The notes under the pieces were generated by a model. That model was not told the origin of the DNA and made no database searches. It saw only the letters and a list, made by a program, of their open reading frames with translations. Made by a program: the position numbers and the translations under genes. Shown one piece after another: positions 10,418 through 23,384 of a stretch of 64,000 bases of DNA. Source of the DNA: Phoronis australis (Eukaryota; Phoronida; Phoronidae); contig NMRA01000211.1 of NCBI GenBank assembly GCA_002633005.1, forward strand, positions 508,790-572,789. The letters are read 5' to 3'. Position 1 is the first letter of the stretch. The number at the start of each line of letters is the position of its first letter.

Positions 10418-11335
10418 CAGTTGCGTCTTTGGGGTGTTTGTTTTTGTGTACGTGACATCATTGAAGTCCTACAAGGTGATATTCACCTCTGACGTTACGG
10501 GGACTGACATTGTCTACAATACACGCTGCTCCTCTGCCATCATACTGCCATGAGTCAAGCCGCCTGTGTTTTTTTAGCGATCGCATATAGTAATTTGTTC
10601 AATGCCTAGATCACAGCTGTACAAAACTGGTTTGTTCACCGAATCACATGAAAGTCATATTTCAAAACTTTGCATACACATCTAGATGTGTGCTCTCCAT
10701 ATCAGTCAGATTTCTTTTATGTACATATAGATGTAAGCGGATTTCATGTAGTTGTGGTGTCCAGCTGCATTAAATAATATTTATTAACAAGGCATCACCA
10801 ACAGCTTGCAAGTGATCGTTCCAAGACCGAGTACGATATGCCTTGATCATTGCCCAAGCAATATGGAGCATTTTCAGACCAGCCACAGCTGACTCGTTTT
10901 GGACTGTGCACTAAGTTCATACTTCCTCTTCTCAAGATTGTCGATGATTTGCGCAATTGCGGCTGATTGTGAGGCACTTCAGACATATGTTGGCATTTTG
11001 CCCAGGGCGTTTAATTTCCTTGTGTGCATTTTTAAAATAACAACCAGTGGCAAACAAATATACACTACACAATTTTTGTGAATTTTATGCAAGCCAATGC
11101 TTTGGATTAAATATTTCACAGCTTAAATATTAATACAATGTCCTTATTTTAAAATAAATTCATTCAGAATTCGGTCAAATCTAAATTTTCTAGATCATTC
11201 AATCAGAACAAGTCACATTTAATTATACTTTTGTTATAGGGGATAAGATTTTAAATAATGGACAAATCAGTGATTTTTCGTTCTTGAATTTGAGCTGCCA
11301 TCTTGAATTGCATACACATGTATCAAATAATGATC

Positions 11336-12475
11336 ATACATGTGGAGATTTTCTCGCTTACACTGGTGACCGCTCTGATTCCCTAAGCCCCAGACAACTT
11401 TTACTTTGCCTATTCAGCACACCCTTTGTAGTGATGTAGATCTGAGCTAATGAAGTAGAAAAGTTACTACCCCCATTTTGGTTTTCTCTGACATTTGCAG
11501 AGTTATAGCCTGCAACTCTGGAGAGTAATTTTAACTTGGCACATTATAAATATTACAAAATAACTAAAAAGGATAACTTGTGTTTATCTTCACAAAGGGC
11601 CACTTCCCAAAGGAACGATAAGTTTCATATTGGTTTCCTTTATTTAATTTTTAATGCTTCTGCCCACTTGTTTTTTTTTTCTTACCGGAAACGAGTTGAT
11701 AACCTTTTATCTAAGTTTTGAACTTGAAGTACCAAAACAATGGTAGATTTTGATCGCCAGCTAAACTTAATTAGTTAAGTTCATTGTGAGCCCATCCCTA
11801 AACTTATAACATTACAGGTACACTAAACCCTTCACGTGTCATTAAAGTTTAATCTTTATTAGAACTCAAATCGGAAAATATGTACAAAAGTGCAAATATG
11901 GAGTTAACCAAACTGAAGATTTGGAATCTCTAGACAATTTTGGTAGCACTAAATATATAACTAATCTAGCTCTTTGTCAGTAATAAAAATGAAAATTGGG
12001 CACAACAACTGTTTCCTGGTAAAAAATCTGGTTAAACGAGATTGAAAGAATATTAGAAAATGAATCCATGATATATTCTTAACTTTGATCAGCCTTTGTA
12101 TATTCACCGAGTATATCAATACGCGCAGTAGTTAATCTTCAATCGTACCCAATGGTTGTAGTTTTTAGATTATTAGTTCTTCGATTTTTAAAAGTCGAAA
12201 ACCGTACTTGGTTGTTTTTTCAGCTGAATACCGCAGTGGTGTTCGTTTATATCGAAAATTAGTGGTTAATACATTTTGAAAATTCGCCATTATGCACAGT
12301 CAGAGATGTTTAATACAGTATATGGTCGGATAACGCTATGCGGTCATCACAATAACCTGATTCAAGCGCCGCACTGTCTTTGATCCTGGTACAAGCCGCC
12401 CAGAAGGACGAGCGGTGAAAATTCCCGCATATCTTTAGAAATGCGTGACTTCCTTGTAAGCGTATTATTCACGGT
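11336..12475. mobile_element. Insertion of about 1.14 kb splitting the right TIR of copy A
   Basis: Compared with the right arm of copy B, the TIR sequence stops after ATGATC (11330-11335) and resumes with ATGATC (12476-12481). This fits a 6-bp target duplication. The inserted DNA has no recognised ORF and no obvious terminal inverted repeat. It may be a non-autonomous element or a rearrangement. Confidence 0.5.
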
Positions 12476-12769
12476 ATGATCTTAATTTTAACTTCACCAG
12501 TGAGTTGCTCACCCCTTAAAACTATAGACCAGAACCAAAAAATATGTCTCTATCACAATTATTGAAGAAGTTATATCTATTTTTAGTGATTTCGAAACGT
12601 CGTGGACGCCATCTTGGAAATAACGCAGTTTTAACCCATTTCCGATGGTCATATTTTGCCGTAGACTTTTTCCTGTTCATACGTTTACCCACTAACGCAT
12701 AAAACCACTGTGAAACCTTTTGTCGCACTTTGTTGTGGGTCGGGTGGCTATTTGTCATACATTGACTCG

Positions 12770-14899
12770 TTCAATAGTGCTGCTAATGTTTTTGCAACGT
12801 TATTGCCTCGAGTTATTTTACGTTGTGTTCTTTTTTCTGTTCAAAACTGATTGTTATGGTTTCAGAAATAATGCCGTGGTAATAGCCAAGTGTTTTACTT
12901 TGCTAGTAGAACAAAGCCATTTAGTCATTTATTTCCCATAGTTAAGTCGGGGTTATTATTGTCAGACTTTCGAGAACTTGGCAGTCATTGGCTGGCGATG
13001 ACTTATGAAAATTCAAGCCTTAGGTAAAACTGTTGTTCTTTTGTCAGCAAACATTTCTACCAGTGTAAAAAGATTTAGTACATTATACGCTAGCATCTCT
13101 CTGATATTCAGTTCTTAATTAACCGAGGAAACAGTTTCGTTTATGTATTGCATTATATGACGATCATCTTTTTTTCTGTTGCTCCGTGATCAGAAATTTT
13201 ATGTTTATGACCACGGGCATGAACATTACAGCAAAGATAAAGCGAATTTGACCGCCTTTTTGTTCGCGAAGTAGGTCTGAGTCGCGTTAAGTTTAAAAAT
13301 TTAATCGACTTCTTGAATTCATATGCTATGGCATGTTCGTCTCCAAAAATTGTAATACTAGATTGTCATTTATTCACTGCAAACTTGTTTGATTAAAAAT
13401 TGAATGGCCACCTACTTTCTGACAGACAATCTTGTTTCGTGTACATTCAGAACGTAACTGTTCAAAGGTGTTGAGATCTGAACCCAGTAGCTTTTTTCCG
13501 AAATCGGACGGTCACACAATAAAATACGCCTTCGCGCTAGATGGTGACGGAGAAGTTGGTAGACAGTTACCTTGAGCTCTTGCAGAAGGGTCTAACGCAG
13601 TGAAAATTCTCAGCATGCTTCTTTTATGAGACCACTATACTGTCAAATTACCACCGTAGTTGTGGGATGGAATAATCAATTTAGGGACCATAGTTGAGTC
13701 CCTATTAACAGTTTCATGCAACATGACGCCGGTCTCCGGACTACAGTGTCACAAGACATGTGATGACACTCTTGGGGTGAACAAAGCAATAATAGAAGTT
13801 TTGAGATTTCTAAATGTTCTCATTTTTGTCAGCGTTCACGAGGTCATATTCATTAACATACTACTCTTGGAAAGCAATTGGTATACTATGCATATTCATT
13901 GTCAGTTTGGTTATACATTTCTGGTTACAACTTCAATAAATTGGGATTTTAATGCGTACAAAATAACTTATTGTGTGATGTTGCAACTTCCGGAAACGTC
14001 ATTTACAGCTTCACACCTTTACGGAACCGAATTTATTCATTTTTAAGTATTTACATTTTTCAATTTGTAGAATGAAATGTGCAACTTTAAGAATGGAAAC
14101 TTTTCAAGTTGACGAAATTCGTTAATTTTTTATTTCGAAAACGTCCAAACCAACTTACACCCCAGAATTATCGAAACGTAGTTTTATAGGCCTCCTGCTC
14201 CGACCCACTACCTAGTACAGAAATACCCTGAAGTTTGTTTAGGAGTATCTCAAAGACTGACCGTGTCAGAATGATTTCGGGAGGTCAATCAGTATCATTC
14301 CAACCCAATTCCAACGGTCTTATTTATTACACTAAACAACAGCTACTGCAAAAACAAGTTTCAGTCGAGAAAGAGAAACTCGCTCAAAAACAAAATCCCG
14401 GGTGGTCATGGTCAATCAGATTTACGCTAGTGTTTCAAAAGTATACTCGGGTCCTCATCAGAGAACTAGTACTAAAATGGCGGTTGCTGAATTGATACAC
14501 AAGTCCATAGTTTTGTCCGCTGTCTTAACATCCTTTAGTTTGACGAAGTAAGCAAATCAATTCATGTGCGTTTCCCATGCAACTGGATGGGGGAGTAAGG
14601 TTTGTAAGTGCAAAATTTTTCATTAAAATTTTAAGTTGTGCCATTCTCAACATATTCAGGATTGCCACAAACCCAGTTTCGTACCTTGACAACTACGTAT
14701 GTCTATGTTATCGGTAAATACGGTAATTTTCAAGATCGGGCACGTTTTCACGAAATCTCTCTAGGGAAAGTATTTCTGTCGCTAGTTAGTCTTCGATACA
14801 AAGAAAAACAAGTCCTTACTACTATTGCAAAGAGAAAATAAATTTATTACTGTGACCATTGTTACTTGAACACACAGCCCATTGGGCTTACTAGTCACT
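12770..14899. other. Intergenic stretch, nothing recognised
   Basis: The longest open frame is 13660-14046 on the plus strand (128 codons). It shows no domain, and its composition does not look like protein. No RNA gene or repeat was recognised. Confidence 0.3.
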
Positions 14900-14903
14900 T
14901 TAA

Positions 14904-15413
14904 AGAGACCTGGAACGCGACAAAAAGACTAAATTGCAATACCAAAAGTGGTTATCTTGCCCCTGAAACAGAATTCAAGCTGCAGGGTAGGTATTTATAG
15001 GGTTTCTTCGTAAAGATTTTTAATTTCTGTTCATGTCAAAGCATTTTCTTTCAGTATCAAATTTCAAATAAACGATCTGTCAACTGCTCGCCACTTTGTG
15101 GATTTTTCTTCCACAAGGCAAAAGATGTCTCCTTATTTGGTATGGCAAGACAAAGCACATTTTTCTTCTATTATGGAAAATGTAACCTTTGACCTCAAGC
15201 TACTTCAGGCAACTGACTGTAAGAGCATGTGTGCATTTATCTGAGGTAACTAAAAAAGATTTTCCTTCCCGTATATTTCAAAAATCGTTAATTTTTGAGA
15301 CTTTTTTCTGGAAATTTACCCACAAGGGAAAGTGAATTACTCTTGCGAGATAGTATTTTCGTCAGGATTTGTTTAAAAGATATGTTTGTCGAGCTTTCGC
15401 GTTCCGTGCCTCT
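14904..15413. mobile_element. 510-bp MITE with TTAA target duplication
   Basis: The left end AGAGACCTGGAACGCGA and the right end, read in reverse, AGAGGCACGGAACGCGA form imperfect terminal inverted repeats. TTAA flanks both sides (14900-14903 and 15414-15417). There is no ORF of note. TTAA duplication suggests mobilisation by a piggyBac- or Kolobok-type transposase. The ends differ from those of the long-TIR copies A and B. Confidence 0.75.
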
Positions 15414-15417
15414 TTAA

Positions 15418-18340
15418 ACAAGATACAGGAACAGAAATGCACAAACAATTTGATATGAAGCTCAAAACTATTCAAGAAATTAAATGAACAGAAAATTTGG
15501 TCGTTTATTAAAAGCTCCTTCTAAATATCTAACCAAATCATAACAGAATTTACTACATAAAATAGCAAGTTTGTCTTCAGAAATTAACAGAACAAAACCC
15601 GGGAGAAGAAATGTGATTTGATCAAACAACAAAATTCTTAAATCTTAATTAAAAGATCAGTGTCAAAGAAAGTGAATTTCATCATCAACAGCATGTAAAT
15701 TACAAAGCAAACACAATCTGTTACAGAGATCAGGGTTAAAAAACCTACCAGTCTCAATATGAAGTTGGAGAATTCTAAAACAAAACGGTGATAAAAGTGA
15801 TCCTGGTAAAACAGGAACGTAAGTAGTTTTCATTAAAAGTCCTTTTTAAAATCTTGTAGGTTCTTAATTTAAGTGATTGGTCAACAGAATTTTTCCTATC
15901 ACCAACCAGAGTCTCAATAAGATTCGTATGTAAAACAGTGATATAGCATTTAATTTTGGATTCAAATATATGTTAACTGACAAGAGTTGAAAATTGTTTT
16001 TATCTCGGAGGATCAATTTGAATTGTTTTGGTTAAAGTCTCATTCAAAAACTTTTCTGGTAAGTCTTCCACTAATAAAGCTCAATATTCTATTCCAAACA
16101 CGAACCATATTAATGTGACGATTATATCTCGGGAAAGTTCAACCCATGTCACCTCTCATAGCAGCAATAGGAGCTGAGCGATGGACAACAAAGTAAAACC
16201 TCATAGATATGTTTTGTACAAAGTTACAACAACAACGAAATTCTGAAATACCCTGACTCCAGAGCAATATTCCACAATGGGCGCATTAGAGATGACTAAA
16301 AGTTTTATAGCCAATAACTCTCAAACAAACTTTTTTATTATCACCGACGTCCCTGGCATTGAAGTTAAGGTCTAAGGATTAAAAATTAACTTCGTGGATA
16401 ATCCGAAAGTTTCTATGTCCGAACAATCTCACAGTATACATGTACTGGTGGCATCAAAATATTATCAAGCACTGATTTCGCCTCAAACTCATCATCTTAA
16501 CATCAATATTTTTGTTACGGAACGCATTGTAAAGATTGGCTTGTTCACTCTACCTAAAGTTCTCTGCCACGCCATTGGGCATGCGCTAACACATGCGCAG
16601 CGTTAAATTCATAAGATAGAATTTTCTGTTTCTATTCTATAAACGTATATAAAGATTTCTGTATGCAAATACTTCGCGAGCGTTTAATTACATGTACACA
16701 GTCCAGGCCATCTGACTGGAAACGTCATGATTATATTCACTTGATGCTGCGTTCACCCTGTAAAGTATACAATACAAAATACTTAGCGTTTCTAAGAGTG
16801 ACAGGCAATCATACGCACGAGTACTCGAAGACTCTACACAATTACCCAAAAGATCATTGTTAAAGCATCTGCACCACATGAAATCTACACATAGCAAAAA
16901 GTTTCTCACGAACATACATCCATCACGGGATCCTTGATTACTGAGTTGTACTTGTGAAAAGCAAATCAGAAGATTAGTCAGGAAACACCCGCATGAACAT
17001 GAATTTACGATTCAGTCGTAGGCACACTAAGTTGTTCCTAAATTGGTAAGTATGATTCTTCTCCTGGTACATCTGCGATATGTTTCGTCAGGAACTTGCG
17101 GTTCGTATTTATCGAGAAGAGCTCATTTTAAGGAAGTGATTCGCACCCAAAAGTAGCCCCCAGGGGTGTCTTTCAGAACAAAGTAATGGGGTTCTTTCTG
17201 CAACATTGTATTGCTGCCCGCAACGCTTTCATTTAACGGTAGGCTTTCAGAGTAATTCGAAAGAGTAAAATTTCACTTTTTCATGAATATTCCTAATATA
17301 AGAGAAGTCTGTCGACGTTTTTGTTTGCACGCGACAAACCTTGATGGTATTTTAAAAGATCACAAATTCAGAAAAAAATGTTGCCTTCTTGCCATCCCCG
17401 TACTTCAGTTGACACTTAAAAGTAATCCGAAAAGAGTGCTTCTTGACTGTTTAATGGACACTCAAGGAGAAATGCAAGTGCATTCACGTGCTTTGCGCAT
17501 GATGATATCTTGCGTTTTCCCCGAGCTTCTGTTTACACATCGCAGCCAATTTTTCCCCCGAATAAACCCCATGGGGTCTCTGTTCTTAGAAGTGGACCTT
17601 TCAAAAATCCCCGGAATGATTCACTATTCTTACAGGCGATTCAGCTGGCCGTGCAGTTGATTTTTAGACTCGTCCTGATGACAGTGATATACTTTTGACT
17701 TGCAATTGTCAAATTATGCGGTACCAGCCTCTGCCCCCACGAGAGCGTTTTCAATTTGAAAACTGCAAAATTTTCTTTTCGTTTTCAACAAGTTTTCGGT
17801 CCGCGTACGATATCGTCTTCGTGTCGTTTTTTTATCACAAATACGTTAATACGACCGAAAACTCAAGTTATTTTTGTAGTTGTTTTGATTGTCATTTACG
17901 GTTGCTGCGTGTGCACAGAAGGCGTATCCCTAAAAAATTGATTTTACATATGTAAGGCAGTCGTGTGGATGCGACTTCAATCTGTAGGCACCGAAGTAAG
18001 AAGGTTACATGAATTACCATGTAAGGGTCACCAAAAGGAATGTGATTTCAATTTACAAACTCGTACACAATTAATATTATTATAAACAGAACAGAAGTGA
18101 AAAAGCAATTTTTGCTGTAAACCTCGAAAAACATCTATTATAATTTTCACTGTGGAAATAGTCAGAACTAATTTAAAAAGTCGCCCTTCTTATTATGCTG
18201 CTGATAACATAGGTCTATATTCACCGAGACACATTCATAATTGCTTTGGTAAATGATAGCTAGGTATATGTACAAAGAATAGTAACATGTTACTCTAATA
18301 TCTAACTGCATTTATTTAAAAGCATGTTTCTTCGCGCTTC
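15418..18340. other. Intergenic stretch, nothing recognised
   Basis: ORFs at 16394, 16663 and 17283 (125 codons) are open by chance as far as I can see. They lack recognisable motifs and splice context. Confidence 0.3.
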
Positions 18341-18590
18341 GACGTAATTGGTATCATTGGCTAAAAGGGTGAAAGTAAATTACGTGCGTAAGTTAATTAT
18401 TGTTAGAGACGTAAACTAATTGTTTTTATCGTTGGCCAAATGGGTGAGCGTTACGTAAATTACGTGCGTAAGTTAAATTATTTCTAGAGTCGTAAAATAA
18501 TTACTTGCGGCGTAAAGTAAAGTAATTATTCGCGGGGTTAAATAATTACTTTATGCCTCTAACAAGAATTAAATTACGTGCTATATATTC
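18341..18590. repeat. AT-rich short tandem repeat, about 80-bp unit, with inverted tail
   Basis: Two diverged copies start near 18353 (TTGGCTAAAAGGGTGA) and 18432 (TTGGCCAAATGGGTGA). Each is followed by TAAATTACGTGCGTAAGTTA and then by AATTATT. Further TAATTATT and GTAAAGTAA words follow. AATTACTTTATGCCTCTAAC near 18544 is roughly the reverse complement of the GTTAGAGACGTAAACTAATT block in copy one, so part of the repeat is inverted. Confidence 0.6.
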
Positions 18591-19137
18591 GTAAATCCTG
18601 GCAGCACAATAACAAATGTAATAGTTGAAGCCGTAACAAACCATCCTCCTGTACAAACTACACTTTGTTTTATACCATTTACCAATGTATAACTTAAATA
18701 GTTTGTTCCTTACTCAGATTAGAATTGAATTCTGGAGTTTGTTTCGTGAAAAGTGACTTAGGACTCAAGTCTGAAATTTCACACGCTTCCAGTAAATAGT
18801 TCAGAAAAATAGTTAAATGTCACATGAACGAACTAGTTGAGATTAGACAAATTACTGTTAGTTACTGAGGAAATTCCTATAAATTAATTCTAGAGTATGG
18901 TACGCTCATAATCATTTGACATAAAACTTTTGATTTTGCAATTTTAATTTTTGGAGCGTACAGTAAGACTAAATTTCTGTCTTAAGCTTTAAGTGATCTT
19001 ATGTCAATTCCACGAAATAAAACAACGTGGTTGGCAAGAAATCACAGTTCGTTTTTCTTCTAGCCCTGCTGTATAATTTGGCTGGACTTTAAGTTGGGTG
19101 ATCACTGTATACACGGAGCTCAAGAAATAACGAGCTA

Positions 19138-19503
19138 TCACTTCCCAAACCCAGATGTCAATTCTAATCTGACCCAGGAACAAGTTGACGACAATTCTAT
19201 AACGGTAAGTGGCCCAAGCCGAAAGTTAGTTACAATGGTTACTTTACCATTTATTGTAACTTCGCATAGCGTGAGTGTCTCCAATTCTCCTGGAATTTGA
19301 ATAACCAAGTATCGTCCGTGGACTGGAGACGGGTCACAGGGAATGGTCAATGTCGCTCCTTGGGGAAAATTCCCTCTGTAGACTTTACAAAGCTCGTAAT
19401 CCCCTGAGTTTCTTGTGTTTGGAGTACCAGTCGCGTTGCTTGTCTTGATCTCAAAATCATGCAATCGGTTTCCTGAATCAAAGGCATTAACATATGGCAG
19501 CAT
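19138..19503 (-). CDS. F-type lectin (fucolectin/tachylectin-4) domain, C-terminal half, one exon
   Basis: F-type lectins are secreted or surface fucose-binding proteins of innate immunity and gamete recognition. The reading frame gives NRLHDFEIKTSN, then CKVYRGNFPQGATLTIPCD, then GRYLVIQIPGELETLTLCEV. This is the order of blocks in the second half of the F5/8-type fold of this family. The usual N-R-x-D-C-C sugar- and calcium-site block appears as NAFDSG, so the binding Arg and both adjacent Cys are missing. That suggests lost or changed ligand binding. The stop is at 19138-19140, though a donor-like GTAAAG just after the CEVTING codons could end the exon earlier, near 19247. The N-terminal half was not found between 19504 and 23384. 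The gene may be partial or a pseudogene. Confidence 0.7.
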   Translation of the reverse strand: MLPYVNAFDSGNRLHDFEIKTSNATGTPNTRNSGDYELCKVYRGNFPQGATLTIPCDPSPVHGRYLVIQIPGELETLTLCEVTINGKVTIVTNFRLGPLTVIELSSTCSWVRLELTSGFGK

Positions 19504-22500
19504 TCTTTGTCAATTTAGGAGTGACGTGCATGCCCACTGACAAGAATGTAGAACGGAATGTAGGGGTATGTGTCAATCCATAGAGAGGGTGAAGCTATAT
19601 CGTGCCCCTGTTGCAAACAGGGGATCATCTACTTGCGATTCGGCGATACGGGAAGCCGGTCGTGGATACTACATCTTTCAAGACAGTAGGCGTAACTTAA
19701 AATGCTTAAAATCACCAATTTCATATCAAAACAGTAAAAAAAAAACAAAAAAAAAAAACAACCTCACTTGTCGATCTACTGTCATTCTAGAACACCCGCA
19801 AGCAATTTTAGCTGATCTCGCTTTATGAGCACCTACTCCATTCGGTTTCATGAAAAGTATTCAGATACTGTTGCTCGTTTTCCCGTGGTTTATGGTATAA
19901 CAATGAATGGTTGTAGTGGTTGTGACAAATTATAGTATTTGGCCACGCTGTGTCTCTTTCACTTTCCGCGGGACATCGCATGTTTGTACAAGAATCTCGC
20001 GCGTTGGTTGATATGACATACTGGCGCGTTGTATGTTCATAGTACGTCATACGCATGACCGTGAATCTAAAAAACTTTCAACTGAAGAGGCTTTTCTCCT
20101 TCTTTCTCGTTTTTGAGATATTGAATTCACGATTGTGATATGCAGTGCCAGGTCTAGTGATGATGGCAATGTAGTCAAGGTAAATTGGTGATTTAAAGCA
20201 CTTTAAAGCCATCTAGACGCATTACATCGAAAGTTTACAATTTCCTTAAAAATTTATATGCACATGATGAAGAAACATCTGACACGATACCAAAATCATT
20301 TGCTTAGGACAAATAACAACAGAAATGTATTTCAACACTAGATCCAATTGGAAACGTGTCACCCTCTTCAATGTCACCTATTCTTCACAAAACTGCGCCG
20401 TGTTTCAAGCGAATTACATGAGAGTCATGTTATTAATAGCCTTTCATGGGCTCTTGATGGTGAATGCATTATACCACAAGCAACAGCAACTTCAAGATAA
20501 ACATCCATGACCACTCACTTGCTGAACTTCCAAAGCATTGCACCAACAAAATTTTAGATACTTCCTAACTATCCAATGATTTAAGCAACTTCTTCTGTAA
20601 CTATGTCCACCGTGAATAAACATGTACAAGTTGCACTACTATCCAGAAACACTCCAATCTTTTGCACACATACAAGCATGCACACGCACCCTACACGAGT
20701 ACTTGCACACGTACATTCATGTAGAAATGTAGTTATCACTTACACAAGAAGGTTATCTAAAAGCTTATTTAGTGGCCTTCATTCTATGCGTCAGTCGTCC
20801 AACCGTATGTCAAATCAATGAATAGTAAAATAAAATGAAGCGGCTTTTGCCGGTGCTAGAGAGAAGTAGCGTAGCCAGCTTAGAACTGAATAGACGTAAA
20901 ATCGTGTCGAAAACTTCGGTTATAGTTTCCTAAATTTTGGAAAGTGTAAACGAAGCCTAAGGAAAGTTCACGTTGTTAGGGTCATGCTTTGAAAATACAT
21001 TTTGAAAGGGTGAGGTTTTAGGTTCTTCTTCTCCCCAAATACAACAAACGATCGTGGTATCGATCCTTATTTGTTGGCGCATTATTAGTATAAAATTGAG
21101 GTGCACGTAACTGTGGAAAATAACGATAAAACGAAGTGCTGGTTAGTGCCAAGATAAAACAGGTCTTAATTTTGTGTAAGATTTATGTTCAAGATGTGAC
21201 TTGTGAATATTTCTATTGTTTCTGATGAGATGACGAATTGTGGGAGTCTATTCCGGTAAGTTGGAGACAGATGTGGTACGTAACACGATAGTTAGGTGTT
21301 GTACGGTTATATTACTATTTTAGTTTAATAAAATAAGAAATAAGACGAATATTCTTAGGAGCTTTGCAGATAAAGGTGCTGAGTTAGCGCATGCGTAACG
21401 CCATTTCCTCCAGGTTCCCTCGTACACTGCGTTAGAGGATGTTTCAAAGCCCCTCGTTGAAACACTAGTAGGTTCTGGTGACCGCCTTTCTGACTCATAA
21501 TTTGCAGAAACATCAATTTCTTTGAGGGGTATTTCAGGTTGCTAAAATCTATTATTGCACTTTGCTGTTTGGAAATTGGATGACAGAGTTTACTCGTAGC
21601 AAGTTCAGGCTGCATCTAAACTGATTGAATCATCACCAATTTCTTACAAGATTAGCTTGAAATATTGTTAAAAATCGTCCATGTGTCAGTCCAGATACGT
21701 AAACATGTAAATCCGACACTGGTGAACTCTTATGAATGGTTGACAGCGTCGGATCTATAGAGTGCCAAAGTGGGCAATTGTTCCGGCCCACTCGATCTGA
21801 AAGAAGATCCCGTTTGAAAGGGGGTCTCATAATATGAAAATTTATATCATTAAAAATCTGAAACAAACATACAATTTATTCTGTAAAGAGATGACGCTCC
21901 TTAACATACGATTTCGCAAAAACAGAAAAAAGCTAATAAATTCCATCATTGGACATTCTTCGCGAAAGTTGGCTATGGGTGCCATGAGGCTCTTCAATAT
22001 AAAACGATACATAGTTTCAAAACAAGAAATGAGCATCCATTGGTACTATCATCAAGGTTCCTCTCCTCCAGGTTCCCAAATTATATCAAGTGATATTTGA
22101 TTTCCATATATAACGACAAATGATTCTGTTATCATTTGCCCGAATGCAAGCTTCTTGGTTTAAAAACGTGAATCAATTTGCTATTGAAAATCTATGCTAA
22201 CAAGCTTTCCAGTACTTACTGAAGATTGTAGGATTGAGACGATATCAACTTCAAAAATTGTCCCCTCCTCCCCGACGAAATGTCCTGGTCATTGCCCCAA
22301 ACCCAAAGGCTAAGTCCAGAATACGCAATTGGCAAATGTTCTCTTATATGTTTTTCTCTTCTGCATGTTTCGTGTGTGTTTATTTATTAACTGCATGCCA
22401 CTAAGCCCCGCCTATGCTATGTGAGAGCCTAGGAAAATATCTCAGAGATGGCTAATAGAATTCGTGTGAGACTTTGGGCAGGTGCTAGAAATATATCCCA

Positions 22501-23384
22501 TCAGCATCTAAGCACAATAAATGTGCCTTTCTAAATTGAAAAAAAAAAACGCGCTGCTCTGTGAAATACATCCGTCGAGCGCGAAATCGACACACTACCG
22601 AAAAAACCTCATGTAACGTTGAATATTTTCACAACGCACGCTACATCGTTTGGTCACAATACAATTGTGCAGGTGCCGCAAAAACTTATGAAACGACCTG
22701 TTTTTTCTTTTTAGTTGAACGAGAAAATATGGTTACGTTGCGTGGGAAATAACAAATCAATAGTATGATAATGATAATGATAATATGTCAATTTCGCCGT
22801 ATGCCAAAAAACAGGACATTTTATTGATGATGTGGCTGGATGGCGGTAAAAAAAACGAACAGTCCACTACGAGGGGGAAATTGGCAAGTATATTGTACGC
22901 TGTCAGCAACACAAAATATCGGATGTTATGTAATTTTTTTTTTTAAATTTTATTTCACGGGTATAGGTAAATACTGCGGATAACAATACTGCTTAGAAAT
23001 CGAATTAACAAAAAGCGGCATCTTAGCAACAGGCAAAATTGAACAAATGAATTATTATAGAAACAATTGAAAACAGTAATACTGTGGCCGTCTTGGTCCA
23101 ACCAACACCGGAACAAACAAATGCAAACAAATTCCACGCATGCGCGGCGCAACCTATGCTCATTGTAAACACGTGGTCTACATTTCTGCTTTGTCAATAC
23201 GAACCTCCCTGTGTGGCATGAGGTAAATTACATTTGAGGCACACAGGTCAGCTCGTAGTTTTCCGTTTGCGTTGGCTCCAAGGCTCCAGCTGAAAACTTT
23301 CTTTATTACGATCATAAGAGTTCCATACACTCTCAGTCAACCGTTGGAGGCGTTGGTTTGCTGTATTCGACTCCCGTTGGCATC
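19504..23384. other. Intergenic region between the F-lectin exon and SMS
   Basis: No exon for the N-terminal half of the F-lectin domain was recognised on the minus strand. A GATAAT trinucleotide-like run lies near 22765-22785. The SMS promoter should be near 22900-23384, but I see no decisive core element. Confidence 0.3.

Larger units (their letters stand above)
8133..12769. mobile_element. Long-TIR DNA transposon copy A (FEN-like nuclease carrier), TTAA type
   Basis: The ends are inverted repeats beginning CGAGTCAAT. Inverted similarity continues for roughly 500 bp: 8133-8630 pairs with the reverse of 12480-12769 plus 11160-11335. Recognisable shared words include AACAAATTGCAACAAAAGG-like and CAAGATGGCCGCCACGA-like blocks. 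The right arm is split by about 1.14 kb of other DNA. Flanks are CTAA and TTCA, each one change from TTAA. Copy B in this window has intact TTAA at both ends. Inside, on the minus strand, lies a decayed nuclease-like gene. Piggybac- and Kolobok-type elements use TTAA, but no transposase of either type was recognised. Confidence 0.8.

Noticed and set aside
17283-17660. 125-codon plus-strand ORF as a host gene
   Set aside because: No domain, no clear splice context and no family resemblance. Such lengths occur by chance.
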